From contig NZ_WXVU01000001.1 in NCBI RefSeq assembly GCF_009900745.1, positions 186,001 to 250,000 of the forward strand: 64,000 nucleotides of DNA, written 5' to 3'. Of this stretch, positions 42,023 to 51,279 are shown piece by piece. Made by a program: the position numbers and the translations under genes. The DNA is from Chryseobacterium sp. c4a (GTDB lineage: Bacteria; Bacteroidota; Bacteroidia; Flavobacteriales; Weeksellaceae). Each line of letters opens with the position of its first letter. The stretch's first letter is position 1. Below the pieces are notes generated by a model. It was not told where the DNA came from and did not search any database. It saw nothing but the letters and a program-made list of their open reading frames with translations.

Positions 42023-43081
42023 TTATTGTAAAGGAGTTAAAGCTTTAGAATTTTTTAATAATACCATGTATTGAAAATAATCAAGGGTATTGGCCTTTTC
42101 TTGTGGGGAAAAACTTTCTCCAAACATTCTGGAATTCACAGTTATTAGTTTATTGGAATGGAGATAAGGAGAATCCTTAGCATTAAGTTTAAATAATGTA
42201 ATGGAATTAGGTTGGATGAATTCCTTAAAGTCATTGATTCCTTTTACTAACATGAATGGGCCGTCTGCATTGATCCAGTCAATTTTTTGATCAGCCGGTG
42301 TAGGGAACTGTGGATTTTTGGGAAGATACATTTCACTATCCAGCGTATAGCTAATTATGCTTGACGTTTTAAAACCTGATTTTTTAAGTCTTTCCGCAAA
42401 AGGTTTTTCATCTTTTTTTACACTATGTTGAAGCACATGAAAAAATCCAAAAAGCCCGTAAAATTTTTCATTTTGAAGATTCAGTTTTTTGACTGAGTTT
42501 TTGAAATTAGTGATCATGGCAGAATCTCTGGAAATTTTTTTTGAGTTGTCATTGAAATCGGTATCAATTCCTATGACGGAAATTTTTAAAGAATCCTGTA
42601 AAGTCTGATTGTAATCATAGATATCACTCCATTTTTCAAATAACTCTTGGCTGGATTGTTGGGGAATTCTTTTGTGAATAGCCAATACTACTTCTTTAAG
42701 CAGATTTTGATCTTTTGTACTGCCATGAAGAAACAGATTCAGTTTATGAGAATTTGTACTGTCCATTTCAGCGATATAATATTTTACCCCATTTTTTTGA
42801 TTTAAAAATTTTAGAAGCTCTTGATCCAGTTTCTGATTCGCTGCATATCCATGAATTTCACCTAGCAGTACAACCTTAGAATTATAAAAGGTATCGTCAA
42901 ATAATTTACCGTCTACTTTATCAAGAATTTGTTCATTATTTTTTTTAAGATAATCGGTGAATTCGGAGTCTTTTCCACCAATAAAAATTTTATTACTGAT
43001 GAATATATACAGAACAAAAATTAAAACGATCGAAACAATTGTGATCAATAGGTATTTGAAGAATTTTAAGACTTTTTTCAT
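42023..43081 (-). CDS. membrane-anchored EreA/ChaN-like hydrolase family protein
   Basis: The 352-residue protein has one N-terminal transmembrane helix (LLITIVSIVLIFVLYIFIS), then VVLLGEIHGYAANQKLDQEL near residues 70-89. The GEIHG motif resembles that of the erythromycin-esterase/ChaN-like superfamily, where the His-containing loop is functional. YYIAEMDSTNSHKL follows at the matching distance. The reaction is not established. It lies 25 bp upstream of the metalloprotease-like lipoprotein gene, with which it may be co-transcribed. Confidence 0.65.
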   Translation of the reverse strand: MKKVLKFFKYLLITIVSIVLIFVLYIFISNKIFIGGKDSEFTDYLKKNNEQILDKVDGKLFDDTFYNSKVVLLGEIHGYAANQKLDQELLKFLNQKNGVKYYIAEMDSTNSHKLNLFLHGSTKDQNLLKEVVLAIHKRIPQQSSQELFEKWSDIYDYNQTLQDSLKISVIGIDTDFNDNSKKISRDSAMITNFKNSVKKLNLQNEKFYGLFGFFHVLQHSVKKDEKPFAERLKKSGFKTSSIISYTLDSEMYLPKNPQFPTPADQKIDWINADGPFMLVKGINDFKEFIQPNSITLFKLNAKDSPYLHSNKLITVNSRMFGESFSPQEKANTLDYFQYMVLLKNSKALTPLQ

Positions 43082-43250
43082 GGTTTATTTTTGTACGAAA
43101 ATATTATAAAAAAGGAATGAAAAAAAGTTTTTTGCGGTATTGTTGAAGAGTGAATTTTTATTGAACCATCAATATCCGAAAATATCTTCACTGGACACTC
43201 GGTAAATTGAAATGTAAAATACTTTTTCCCACTTTATAGATTGTTAAAGA

Positions 43251-44027
43251 TTAAATATAATGAAGGGGGGCGATAAGTATGAATGATTTTTCATCTATTT
43301 TATAAAACATTCCATGATCTGTTGCATTGATATTTTTAAACTCAGAAGGAATTTGATTTACATGATTTGATTGAAGATTCCATACAAAGAAGCTTGTTTT
43401 ATCTTTATAGGTGGAATGAAAAATCAGGTTGTCTGCTTTGGTGGAAAGTGAAGTGGCACCAATACATTGAGGAGGAGTTTCATGGACAATTAATTTGAGG
43501 GTATTAAGATCGAGTTCCTGTAGTGAAAAATTACCATATCCATAGAATACGATTTTATTATTTCCTAGATTGGCTGTGCAATAGCAATCGATTAATTGAT
43601 CTTCTAATGTACTGGAGTTAAATCCAAAAACCTGTTGTCCTTTGAGATTAAATACAGCCAATGCATCATTATTAGGGCCATTACTTCCCATTACCCCCTG
43701 ATCATAATAGGAAACGATTATTTTTTTTCCATTGATGATAATATCGTTAATATAGATTCCAATACTAAATTGTACTTGAATATTTCCTTGATAATCAATA
43801 ATCAAAGCATTTTCAATAAGATCTGAATTTCCAAGAACAATTAAAATTTTTTCTTCGTTAATAATTTTAACTATTTCTATATCTAATCTAAGCTCTAATG
43901 GAACTTCAAGGGCTGAAGAAACAATTCTATTTTGAGAAGTTATAGCAATAAAGTTTCCATGGTGATCTGTTGAAAGATAACGTATCTTTTCGCCAATTAA
44001 ATGAAGATTTATAGTTGTGGTGATCAT
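43251..44027 (-). CDS. hypothetical beta-propeller-like protein
   Basis: The 258-residue protein is soluble, lacks a signal peptide and is rich in short beta-strands with repeated [I/L]x[F/V]xxxG spacing, consistent with several propeller blades (FNLKGQQVFGFNSSTL, DNLIFHSTYKDKTSFFVWNL). No conserved catalytic motif is visible. No family is recognised. It sits 26 bp downstream of a DinB-type gene. Confidence 0.5.
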   Translation of the reverse strand: MITTTINLHLIGEKIRYLSTDHHGNFIAITSQNRIVSSALEVPLELRLDIEIVKIINEEKILIVLGNSDLIENALIIDYQGNIQVQFSIGIYINDIIINGKKIIVSYYDQGVMGSNGPNNDALAVFNLKGQQVFGFNSSTLEDQLIDCYCTANLGNNKIVFYGYGNFSLQELDLNTLKLIVHETPPQCIGATSLSTKADNLIFHSTYKDKTSFFVWNLQSNHVNQIPSEFKNINATDHGMFYKIDEKSFILIAPLHYI

Positions 44028-44053
44028 GTATTGGAAATTAAAATTATAGAAGT

Positions 44054-44557
44054 TTATTCTTGGTCTTTGTAGATATTCCAGAAGTTAAAATCAGTCATCG
44101 GAGCATCTGTGATTCCAATATTTCGACCCATAGTTACAATTTGTCCTCTATGAAAGGTTCCATGAAGAACTACCTGCATGATGTATTCATATTTTGAAAA
44201 ATCACATTGAAACCATTGAGATTCTATTTTAATATTTTTCGAAAGGTCTTCATCAGATAAGGTTTCCACATAATCCACAAGTTTTTGAGAATTCATTTTT
44301 ATGTTTCTGAAAACTTCTTCTTTGCTAGTTTCGGAATTCGTTTTTTCAACATTAAAGTCGTTGTTTTCTGAAACATGACTCCACCAATATTCCTGACTTT
44401 GCCAAATGTGATGTAAGGTTTTTAAAATAGTTGGGAAGCTGGAAATGGTCTCCTGATTAAGCTGTTCATCTGATTTTGTGGATAACCAGTCAATGTATTT
44501 ATTGACAACCCAATTATTGTACTGAACAGTTTTGGTAACTAAATTTTTTAAGCTCAT
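44054..44557 (-). CDS. DinB family protein
   Basis: From the ATG at 44557 the protein is 167 residues. A TTG at 44593 would overlap the upstream stop and adds 12 residues without family resemblance. The DinB/YfiT metal-binding pattern is visible: His in TLHHIWQSQEYWW near 38-50, and HGTFHRGQIVTMGRN near 130-144 with the HxxxHRGQ pair. DinB-like proteins are four-helix bundles, often thiol transferases or metal enzymes. It follows the tautomerase gene closely and may be co-transcribed. Confidence 0.85.
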   Translation of the reverse strand: MSLKNLVTKTVQYNNWVVNKYIDWLSTKSDEQLNQETISSFPTILKTLHHIWQSQEYWWSHVSENNDFNVEKTNSETSKEEVFRNIKMNSQKLVDYVETLSDEDLSKNIKIESQWFQCDFSKYEYIMQVVLHGTFHRGQIVTMGRNIGITDAPMTDFNFWNIYKDQE

Positions 44558-44589
44558 AATATTTATATTTTGTGGTTTTAACGGAATAC

Positions 44590-44973
44590 TCAAAGTCCAA
44601 AATGGCGGTTGTGATCCTTATTTTCAGGATTAATGAGTGCTTTGTTGCTATAGGTTGCTGATTCAAATTCACTGATGTTCACTGATAGAAATGAAATGTC
44701 TGGAAATAGCTCCGTAAGCCGGGTACTTATTTTTCTGGAAAGATCAGCTTTTTGTTCTGTACTGCGTCCCTGCATAATATGCCCAAAGACATGCAGGAAA
44801 TTATTTTTTTGCTCTCCTAATCGATAATATTGATAAGGATGAAGCCTTACTTTAATATCATTCACAGCAAACAGACTTGTGGATTCAGCTGCATTGTATA
44901 CAGTATCCATGATTTCATTGGGAGTTCTTAGCTGGAGAATATCCTGAGAGCATTCTATAATGAAATGTGGCAT
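44590..44973 (-). CDS. 5-carboxymethyl-2-hydroxymuconate isomerase-like tautomerase
   Basis: The 127-residue protein begins MPHFIIECSQDILQ, so after Met removal Pro1 is the general base, as in the tautomerase superfamily. RLHPYQYYRLGEQKNNFLHV near 42-61 is the CHMI-family middle. None of the other homoprotocatechuate pathway genes are near, so it may be a stand-alone tautomerase with another substrate. A DinB-type gene follows closely. Confidence 0.85.
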   Translation of the reverse strand: MPHFIIECSQDILQLRTPNEIMDTVYNAAESTSLFAVNDIKVRLHPYQYYRLGEQKNNFLHVFGHIMQGRSTEQKADLSRKISTRLTELFPDISFLSVNISEFESATYSNKALINPENKDHNRHFGL

Positions 44974-45028
44974 GTGATATGATTTTTATCATATAAAAGT
45001 AAGGAAAATATGAATTTGTATTTCAAAT

Positions 45029-45058
45029 AAAAACTCGCTGTATGATGAGCGAGTTTTT
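45029..45058. terminator. terminator after the large serine hydrolase gene
   Basis: AAAAACTCGCT pairs perfectly with AGCGAGTTTTT around an 8-base loop. The gene it serves ends at 45068 on the minus strand. Confidence 0.85.
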
Positions 45059-45067
45059 ATATTTATT

Positions 45068-46678
45068 TTAAAGAGCAGATTTTTTTATACTGTATTGAGG
45101 TTTCATAGGATTAGACATATCCAATATAATATCATACTGACCATCTTCTGCTATGGGGAAATCATAGGCATTAAGAGCAACAGTCTTACCATCACTATTT
45201 AAGCCAAGATTATATCCCCAATCGTTATCGACTCTGAATTTTAAATTCCCTTTTTTGAGATGAAAATTTTTGAGGAAATAAAGATTAGGTTTTTGGGAAT
45301 CTGTTTGCAATGGAGTATCTTTTCCATCCCAGCCGCCTGGTGTTGCATTTCCAATAATTCCCCATAGATAAGGACTTGTTGTTCTTGTTCCTGTTTTTAT
45401 ACTTCCATCACGAAGGGTTACCACTACAGAATTAATTTTTCCTGTTTCGTCCGGTTTAAAGATGAAGCTAAAATTTTCATCCAATTGAAATGAAGTATTA
45501 CTGATAGGAAATAAAGAACATATTGAATTTCCTGTTTCCCTGAAAAGAACCTGACCATCTACAACTGTTACATAAAATTTAGTATCTCCTGTAGAATAAA
45601 TACCTTCCAGCTTTTTTAATTCCTGAGCATTCACTTTTGGGACAGCAGGAATCTTATTCAGCTTATTGTACATTATATTTTCAATCTTGGGAATGATGAG
45701 ATCTGTATGTGATAAAATAGAATTTGACATTGCTATGAAAGAGATATCATCATCCAGAATTCTATAGTAGATGCATCGATAGCCTGGCCCACCACCGCCA
45801 TGTCCAATCCTTTTTTTGCCATCAACACTAAAAACATCACTGCCTAATCCATAGTGATCATTAAGATAAGGGGTAAACATTTTTTCGATGGTTTCGTGTT
45901 TAAGAATGGTATTTGTTTTAAAAGACTCATTGAATTTGAAGAGATCTTCCACAGTAGAATACATTGCTCCGGCAGCAAAAGGATGATCGGTTTTAAAAAG
46001 GAATGCTTCGTTGGAGGTGTTTTCTGACAAAAACTCATATCCTAAAGCTTTATTTTCATCGAAAACGGTATTAAAATGAAATCCTGTATGATTCATTTTC
46101 AGTGGCTTCAGGATGTAGCTTTCAATAGCTTTGTCATACTCCATGCCAGTGGCTTTTTTTATAATATATCCAAGAATATAATATCCGGAGTTGGAGTAGT
46201 CCCATTTTTTGCCCGGTGAAAAATTTAATGGTTTTGCAGAAATGAATTTGATAAATGTTTCTTCATCTACCGTATTTTCTGAACCTGTTTCATTGGGGAT
46301 TCCTGAGGTGTGAGAAAGCAGGTTCGAAATGGTGCTACTGTCTCCTTTGGGGAAGTTTGGATAATATTTGGAAAGTTTGTCGTTGATCGATAATTTACCC
46401 TCTTCTTCCAGTTTCAGGATAACTGTGGCGGTGAACATTTTTGTGGTGGAGAAAATACGATAAAGGCTGTTATTTGTGTTTTTTTCTTTTTTCGGGCCAT
46501 TTTTATAGCCATAACTTTTTTCAAAAATAATTTTTCCTTTCTCAGCGATAAGGATTGTTCCATTGAATTTACCTGCCTTGTCATAAGCTGCTAATAGCTG
46601 TTCTATTTGCTTAGCTTTTTGTGAAAAAACAGGATTGACTGCCAATAATACAATAAGGCAGGTTAGAAGAGTTCTCAT
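45068..46678 (-). CDS. exported serine hydrolase (beta-lactamase/AmpC-like family) with C-terminal extension
   Basis: From ATG 46678 the protein is 536 residues; a TTG at 46699 adds seven unlikely ones. A signal peptide (MRTLLTCLIVLLAVNPVFSQ) is followed by a beta-lactamase-like domain with the SxxK motif YRIFSTTKMFTA near 75-86, YSNSGYYILGY near 162-172 (YxN) and IGHGGGGPGYRC near 293-304 (HxG). The last 190 or so residues form a beta-rich extension. It is more likely a peptidase or esterase of the penicillin-binding fold than an antibiotic-degrading enzyme. It has its own terminator. Confidence 0.85.
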   Translation of the reverse strand: MRTLLTCLIVLLAVNPVFSQKAKQIEQLLAAYDKAGKFNGTILIAEKGKIIFEKSYGYKNGPKKEKNTNNSLYRIFSTTKMFTATVILKLEEEGKLSINDKLSKYYPNFPKGDSSTISNLLSHTSGIPNETGSENTVDEETFIKFISAKPLNFSPGKKWDYSNSGYYILGYIIKKATGMEYDKAIESYILKPLKMNHTGFHFNTVFDENKALGYEFLSENTSNEAFLFKTDHPFAAGAMYSTVEDLFKFNESFKTNTILKHETIEKMFTPYLNDHYGLGSDVFSVDGKKRIGHGGGGPGYRCIYYRILDDDISFIAMSNSILSHTDLIIPKIENIMYNKLNKIPAVPKVNAQELKKLEGIYSTGDTKFYVTVVDGQVLFRETGNSICSLFPISNTSFQLDENFSFIFKPDETGKINSVVVTLRDGSIKTGTRTTSPYLWGIIGNATPGGWDGKDTPLQTDSQKPNLYFLKNFHLKKGNLKFRVDNDWGYNLGLNSDGKTVALNAYDFPIAEDGQYDIILDMSNPMKPQYSIKKSAL

Positions 46679-46743
46679 GTATTTTTTTAGATAAGACAAT
46701 TTTAAGATATACTTTATTACATCATATCTGAAGAATAATTGTA

Positions 46744-47544
46744 TTATTTAATATGGTTTTGATGTAAGTGGTTGTAGTTCAGTGTGTAGTTGATTTTATG
46801 ATGATTTTTAAAAGATATGCTATTTTTAAATTTTTCAGCATACGTATGTGCAAATTTTTCTTTTTCACTTTTGGGAAGGCTGAAATAGAGATCCATTCTT
46901 TTTTCTTTTTCATCATCTTCCTCGTTTTCGTTTCCGGGACGTTCTACAACTTCCAAATAATGAACATAATGCCCAAATTCATGAGGCAAAGTTCTGTAGA
47001 GCTGTGTGTTTCTTACCAAAGCAGGCTTGAACTCAGTCGTGAAATTTCTTTTGGTTTCGGTAAAAATATGTCCGTCTGTTTTTAATCTTTCAAATTCCTG
47101 CTGATCTTCAATACTTTGCTTTTTAGGCCAGGATAACTGTCTATCCAGATCAATGGCATCTAAAATAATAGCCGGATAATATTCATCTTCAAATTCATAA
47201 CTATAAACGAGTCTTCCCCAGACAGGTGAAAGAATTTCTTCTTTTCGTTTTGGCTGTCTGAGAATGATAAATCTTAGGTCTCCATAATCTTCGGAGGGAA
47301 TCTGTTCAATAATTTTCTGAATATCATCAATAGAGCAGGAATGAATAGAATGTTTCCGGGTTTCCTCAACAATAAATAAAAATTCATGGTTGTTGATTAC
47401 TCGTATTTCTTTTCTATAATGGGTAAGCCGCTCGTAAAATGATTGTAGAGTTCCATAAGGTGAAGCAATCTTTAGTTTGTTATTCTGGCCGTACCCTTGG
47501 TTTTCGATTCCGATGTTTCTATTTCTTCTTGTTGGGTTGTACAT
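46744..47544 (-). CDS. cytoplasmic HExxH-motif protein, possible metallopeptidase
   Basis: The 266-residue protein has no signal peptide. Near 190 it has TLPHEFGHYVHYLEV, a clear HExxH zinc-binding motif, followed by a strongly acidic stretch (NENEEDDEKEKRMD). No other family signature is recognised. It lies in the run of unknown accessory genes. Whether the motif binds zinc or protects against something is open. Confidence 0.6.
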   Translation of the reverse strand: MYNPTRRNRNIGIENQGYGQNNKLKIASPYGTLQSFYERLTHYRKEIRVINNHEFLFIVEETRKHSIHSCSIDDIQKIIEQIPSEDYGDLRFIILRQPKRKEEILSPVWGRLVYSYEFEDEYYPAIILDAIDLDRQLSWPKKQSIEDQQEFERLKTDGHIFTETKRNFTTEFKPALVRNTQLYRTLPHEFGHYVHYLEVVERPGNENEEDDEKEKRMDLYFSLPKSEKEKFAHTYAEKFKNSISFKNHHKINYTLNYNHLHQNHIK

Positions 47545-47589
47545 ATTAATGGTTATTTCGCCAATAAAAAATATTTTATTTTGAGATGC

Positions 47590-48099
47590 TTAATTCCAGC
47601 ACCATTCTTTTTTTATTTTATCTACTATTTCATTGGCTTCTTTTTCCGTAATCCAATCTACAATTCTTGTTTCTCTATTTCTGTCTGCCAATACAACAGA
47701 ATAGGTTGCTCCTGTCCATGAAAAATGATAGCGGACTCCGAATTTGTAGCTTTCCATTCTAAGATCTATTGTTTCAATTTTCTTAATTTCTTGTTTGTCA
47801 AATGTTTTTGGCTTTGTAAATAATTTATTTTTATATGTTATGATGATAGAATCAGACTTAATATTGAGAATGGTTTTTCCAAAGGTATTCCAGAGCCAGA
47901 AATATAATAAAAGGGTAAAAAATCCTGCAAAAGGAATGACTTTAATGATATAGCTGAATATAGATAAGAAATAACTTTCTTCAGCTGATATCAAAGGGAC
48001 TATAATTAAAATAATAAAAAGACATACTATTAATGCTAACCCTATAATAAAGGTTATCAACCAATTCGTTCTATTTTTTATTTTAATAATCTCTAACAT
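47590..48099 (-). CDS. membrane protein with PH-like domain
   Basis: The 169-residue protein has two N-terminal transmembrane segments (near 15-35 and 49-68), then a PH-like/YcxB-like domain (NIKSDSIIITYKNKLFTKPK near 79-98, FDKQEIKKIETIDLRM near 100-115). Such small membrane PH proteins are common in accessory and immunity clusters. Function is unknown. It precedes the HExxH gene by 45 bp. Confidence 0.6.
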   Translation of the reverse strand: MLEIIKIKNRTNWLITFIIGLALIVCLFIILIIVPLISAEESYFLSIFSYIIKVIPFAGFFTLLLYFWLWNTFGKTILNIKSDSIIITYKNKLFTKPKTFDKQEIKKIETIDLRMESYKFGVRYHFSWTGATYSVVLADRNRETRIVDWITEKEANEIVDKIKKEWCWN

Positions 48100-48161
48100 T
48101 TTTTTATCTTTTTTGAAGAATTGATGGAAATAAATAAAATATTAATGCAGCTAAAAGATTG

Positions 48162-48944
48162 TTATTTTTTTTCAAAATATTTTCCCGTAAACTGATAACG
48201 GATTTTTTTAGGAGTTATCTTAGAGTCTGTTTGTATTAAAGGAATACTGATGATTTTATTTTTAGGATCATATTCAATCTCATAATCTCTGCCTTCATAA
48301 TTTCTGTTGGCTGAAGCCGTAAGATCTACTTCATATCCCAATTGGTTTTTTATTCCGCTTTGCGTTTTTATCAACTGAGCTTTATCATTCAATTGGCCGT
48401 TATCAATAGAAAAAACTTTGATGGCATGATAGCTCATTCCTGAACTAAGGATCGCTTTGCTCTGAGTAAGGTAGTAGCGTTTGTTTTCAGAAATAATATC
48501 ATTAATCTGATAATAATAACATCCCGGATCACCTTCACTTTGAGTCTCCACGGCTTTAGAATGTATTTTTTTATCACTGGTTTCATACTGCAAGACATTC
48601 TTAAAAAAATGCATGGAGCCTCCTGTCCAGGTATCCCAGGAATAAATCCTGAATTTACCGTCTTCTGAAGTGGTAATAGAAAGTCTGCTTTTCTTCAGAG
48701 ATTTGAAATCATGACTGATGGTTTGAGGATGAGAAGAAGTATACTGTACTAATATTTTTTCAAATTTTGTGTTGGCAGCACTCAGAGAGTCATAAGAATT
48801 TTTATCATCTCTGCCTTCTGAAGCCCAATAATCAATTTTTTGAAGGGCAGCATTCAGCTGTTTCTCTATGATAGAAATATTTTGCCCAAACAAAAAATGA
48901 GCGATGAATATTCCTATCAATACAAATATTTTCTTTGTTTTCAT
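48162..48944 (-). CDS. exported hypothetical protein
   Basis: The 260-residue protein has a signal peptide (IFVLIGIFIAHFLFGQ), and the rest is beta-rich with an ISTTSEDGKFRIYSWDTWTG-like stretch near 76-92. It resembles other Bacteroidota secreted proteins of unknown function. No catalytic motif was recognised. It has an 84-bp upstream gap to the next gene. Confidence 0.6.
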   Translation of the reverse strand: MKTKKIFVLIGIFIAHFLFGQNISIIEKQLNAALQKIDYWASEGRDDKNSYDSLSAANTKFEKILVQYTSSHPQTISHDFKSLKKSRLSITTSEDGKFRIYSWDTWTGGSMHFFKNVLQYETSDKKIHSKAVETQSEGDPGCYYYQINDIISENKRYYLTQSKAILSSGMSYHAIKVFSIDNGQLNDKAQLIKTQSGIKNQLGYEVDLTASANRNYEGRDYEIEYDPKNKIISIPLIQTDSKITPKKIRYQFTGKYFEKK

Positions 48945-49028
48945 GGTATTAAACTTAATGGATTTTGAAAATAATAGTTTTTCAAAAAATTAAGTGAATT
49001 TTTTGGTTAAAAAAAACAGTTTCAATGG

Positions 49029-49403
49029 CTATTTTTTACATTTTAACTGAAATACATTTCCTTCAGGATCTGTTCCGTCGCATAACCAGAAATTATAGTT
49101 TTCAAAAGTTTTAATGGCTCTCATCTCAACTTTTTTTGACAGTAATTCATTCCTTGCGGATTCTATATCTGTATCTACTTCAAAAACAAGTTTAGTATTG
49201 TTATCGAATTGGTAACCGGCTTCTATTTTTTCCAGATATTGATCTCCAATTTTATGGAGTCCTATATTGATGGCTCCGGCGTTCATCAAGACCCAAATAG
49301 AATCTTCTTCAATCACTTTTAAATTAAAATTTTCAACATAAAAATTCTTGAGTAATGTAATATTTTGTACATATAGGATGATGGAGTCTAGTTTGATGTT
49401 CAT
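49029..49403 (-). CDS. VOC superfamily (glyoxalase/bleomycin-resistance-like) protein
   Basis: From ATG 49403 the protein is 124 residues. The VOC start is DSIILYVQNITLLKNFYVENFNL, and it ends in FWLCDGTDPEGNVFQLKCKK with the metal-ligand Glu-like pattern. A longer frame from 49484 would overlap the NTF2-like gene. VOC proteins bind metals for dioxygenase, lyase or resistance functions; a single half-domain pair is visible here. The target is unknown. Confidence 0.8.
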   Translation of the reverse strand: MNIKLDSIILYVQNITLLKNFYVENFNLKVIEEDSIWVLMNAGAINIGLHKIGDQYLEKIEAGYQFDNNTKLVFEVDTDIESARNELLSKKVEMRAIKTFENYNFWLCDGTDPEGNVFQLKCKK

Positions 49404-49443
49404 GGCCTGTGAAGATATTTTATTTAAATTATATGCTATCCAA

Positions 49444-49893
49444 TTAATTGTGTCGTTGGCTGTCATTGTATTGCCAAAGGACATTAATAATTTTCCATGA
49501 TCCGTTTAGTTTTGTAAGATGCATATAATCTATCCATTCATCTGCAATTAATTTAACAGAAGCTGTTCTGTCAGAAACATCAAGCAATTTTATTTCTTTT
49601 TTTGGCGAAGCAGGAAATTTATCTCCGTTTTTATTGTAGCTTTCAGCCAGTAAAACCATAGATTCTGTATTGGTCTCCCGTACATAGTCTTTGCCTGTAG
49701 CTTTGTCTTTCCAAAAGGTGCGTTTTACCATTCGGGGATGTAAAGCGCGTTCCATTCTGCTTGGAGAGGGTGAATGTTGTGATTCTATATAATCAAGAGC
49801 TGCTTGTTTTATACTCAGAGTATCTTGTCTGGTTTGTGCCGGTATCCAATGAACCAATAAGAACAATAGAATAAAAAATGTATAATATTTCAT
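49444..49893 (-). CDS. exported NTF2-like (lumazine-binding-like) protein
   Basis: The 149-residue protein has a signal peptide (YTFFILLFLLVHWIPAQ) and a cone-shaped NTF2-type domain: IKQAALDYIESQHSPSPSRM near 28-47, HPRMVKRTFW near 52, and a closing LTKLNGSWKIINVLWQYN near 127-144. The family often has a small ligand pocket. The precise ligand is unknown. It is followed on the minus strand by the VOC gene. Confidence 0.8.
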   Translation of the reverse strand: MKYYTFFILLFLLVHWIPAQTRQDTLSIKQAALDYIESQHSPSPSRMERALHPRMVKRTFWKDKATGKDYVRETNTESMVLLAESYNKNGDKFPASPKKEIKLLDVSDRTASVKLIADEWIDYMHLTKLNGSWKIINVLWQYNDSQRHN

Positions 49894-49906
49894 AGTTGAT
49901 TATAAT

Positions 49907-50446
49907 TTATGGCTGATAAATAAGTTGTACTACACCGGATTTAAAAACATTTGTTTTAACGAGTTTTAGATTTAATCTTTCTTTCAAATCTTCAAAAAGA
50001 GGTTTTCCATTTCCTAAAGCCACCGGATGTACAGATATTCTGTAAACGTCAATCAAATTGTTTTGAATGAAAGTTTTAATAAGACTTGCACCACCATACA
50101 GCCAAATATCTTTTCCGCCTTGTTTTTTTATTTCTGAAACTTGTTCTATAAGATCAGAATGAATAAATGTTGCTTTATCATCTTCTCTATGTTGGCTGGA
50201 GAAGACAAATTTATTCTTTGTATGAATCGTTTTCCAGAATTCTACTTCTTCTGGTGCTGCATTTTCATCAGGCTGATAATTTCCCCATGCATCATAGCTT
50301 ACCCGGCCATAAAAAATAGTGTCAATACCGGAGATAAAACCATCAAAATCCATGTCGTCATCCATAATACACCAATCGATTTCACCATTGGAACCTTCAA
50401 TAAATCCGTCTAAAGTTGTTGCTAAATCCAGGATAATTTTTTTCAT
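49907..50446 (-). CDS. dihydrofolate-reductase family (RibD C-terminal-like) protein
   Basis: The 179-residue protein shows KIILDLATTLDGFIEGSNGE near 2-21 and KKQGGKDIWLYGGASLIKTF near 107-126, the NADPH-binding GG[A/G]xL pattern of the RibD-C/DHFR fold. These reduce pteridine-like or other aldehyde/ketone substrates. It lies 14 bp upstream of the NTF2-like gene. A role in riboflavin synthesis is not implied; ribB is far away. Confidence 0.85.
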   Translation of the reverse strand: MKKIILDLATTLDGFIEGSNGEIDWCIMDDDMDFDGFISGIDTIFYGRVSYDAWGNYQPDENAAPEEVEFWKTIHTKNKFVFSSQHREDDKATFIHSDLIEQVSEIKKQGGKDIWLYGGASLIKTFIQNNLIDVYRISVHPVALGNGKPLFEDLKERLNLKLVKTNVFKSGVVQLIYQP

Positions 50447-50508
50447 AATAAGAGTGAATAATAATAGGTGTTCATAATTTTTTAAGAGTAATGAAAGATA
50501 GGCATAAT

Positions 50509-51222
50509 TTATTTTTTTGTAATTCCTATCATCACTCCAAAATCTCCATCGGTCTGTATCCAGTTTTTTTCAGGAAGATAGGTTCTGGAAACATAACCAT
50601 CAAGGTATAGTGCATTTTTACAGTCCATTTCTTCAAAAAGTTGAGCAAGGCTATAGAAATTCACTTCCTTTTTAGACATCGCAAAAATAATGTCTCCATT
50701 TTCCAGAATGCCAACACCGTTTCTGATGTTTAGGTTTTTAGAATCTTTTTGAAAGAGAGGATTTATTTTACCGTCAATTAGCAACATTGGGCCGGATTGG
50801 GTGGCGTATTTGATTGATGGATTATATTTATATTTTTTTGTTTCAGAAATTTCCGGCTGATTGTTTTGGGTTAAATAAAAAACTCCGTTAGGCTGAAGGT
50901 AGAAATTTCCGGAACCTTGTAAGGTATCAATAGGTTTCAGAATTTTGAAGTTTTCAATATATAATCCTTTGGGAGCATTATTGGGTTCAAACATTCCACC
51001 GTTCATGGCGAAAATTAATTTTTCATGGTTGGATGCTGTTTCATTTTTGAGATTTCCGAGACTTTTCAGAATTTCATCTTTACTGTTTTTCCAATATAAT
51101 TTTACTGTTTGCTTTTTAGGATTTACCTGATAGATGACAAAGTTATTTTTGTCCTGTACCTTTTTGCTACAGGAGATGGTAAGAAGGAATAAGAACGCTA
51201 GAAGATAGGTGTATTTTATCAA
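50509..51222 (-). CDS. phosphodiester glycosidase (NAGPA-like) lipoprotein
   Basis: The 237-residue protein has a lipobox (LFLLTISC at residue 18 or so) and the NAGPA/phosphodiester-glycosidase block: FAMNGGMFEPNNAPKGLYIE near 71-90, TQSGPMLLIDGKI near 141, RNGVGILENGDIIFAMSKKE near 165-184 and CKNALYLDGYVS near 199-210. Such enzymes remove N-acetylglucosamine from a phosphodiester. It is probably anchored to a membrane. Confidence 0.85.
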   Translation of the reverse strand: MIKYTYLLAFLFLLTISCSKKVQDKNNFVIYQVNPKKQTVKLYWKNSKDEILKSLGNLKNETASNHEKLIFAMNGGMFEPNNAPKGLYIENFKILKPIDTLQGSGNFYLQPNGVFYLTQNNQPEISETKKYKYNPSIKYATQSGPMLLIDGKINPLFQKDSKNLNIRNGVGILENGDIIFAMSKKEVNFYSLAQLFEEMDCKNALYLDGYVSRTYLPEKNWIQTDGDFGVMIGITKK

Positions 51223-51279
51223 GATGTAAATTTTGTGTTGGTGTCTAGAATAAAAAGGAAATTAAATTTTAATGCCCTG

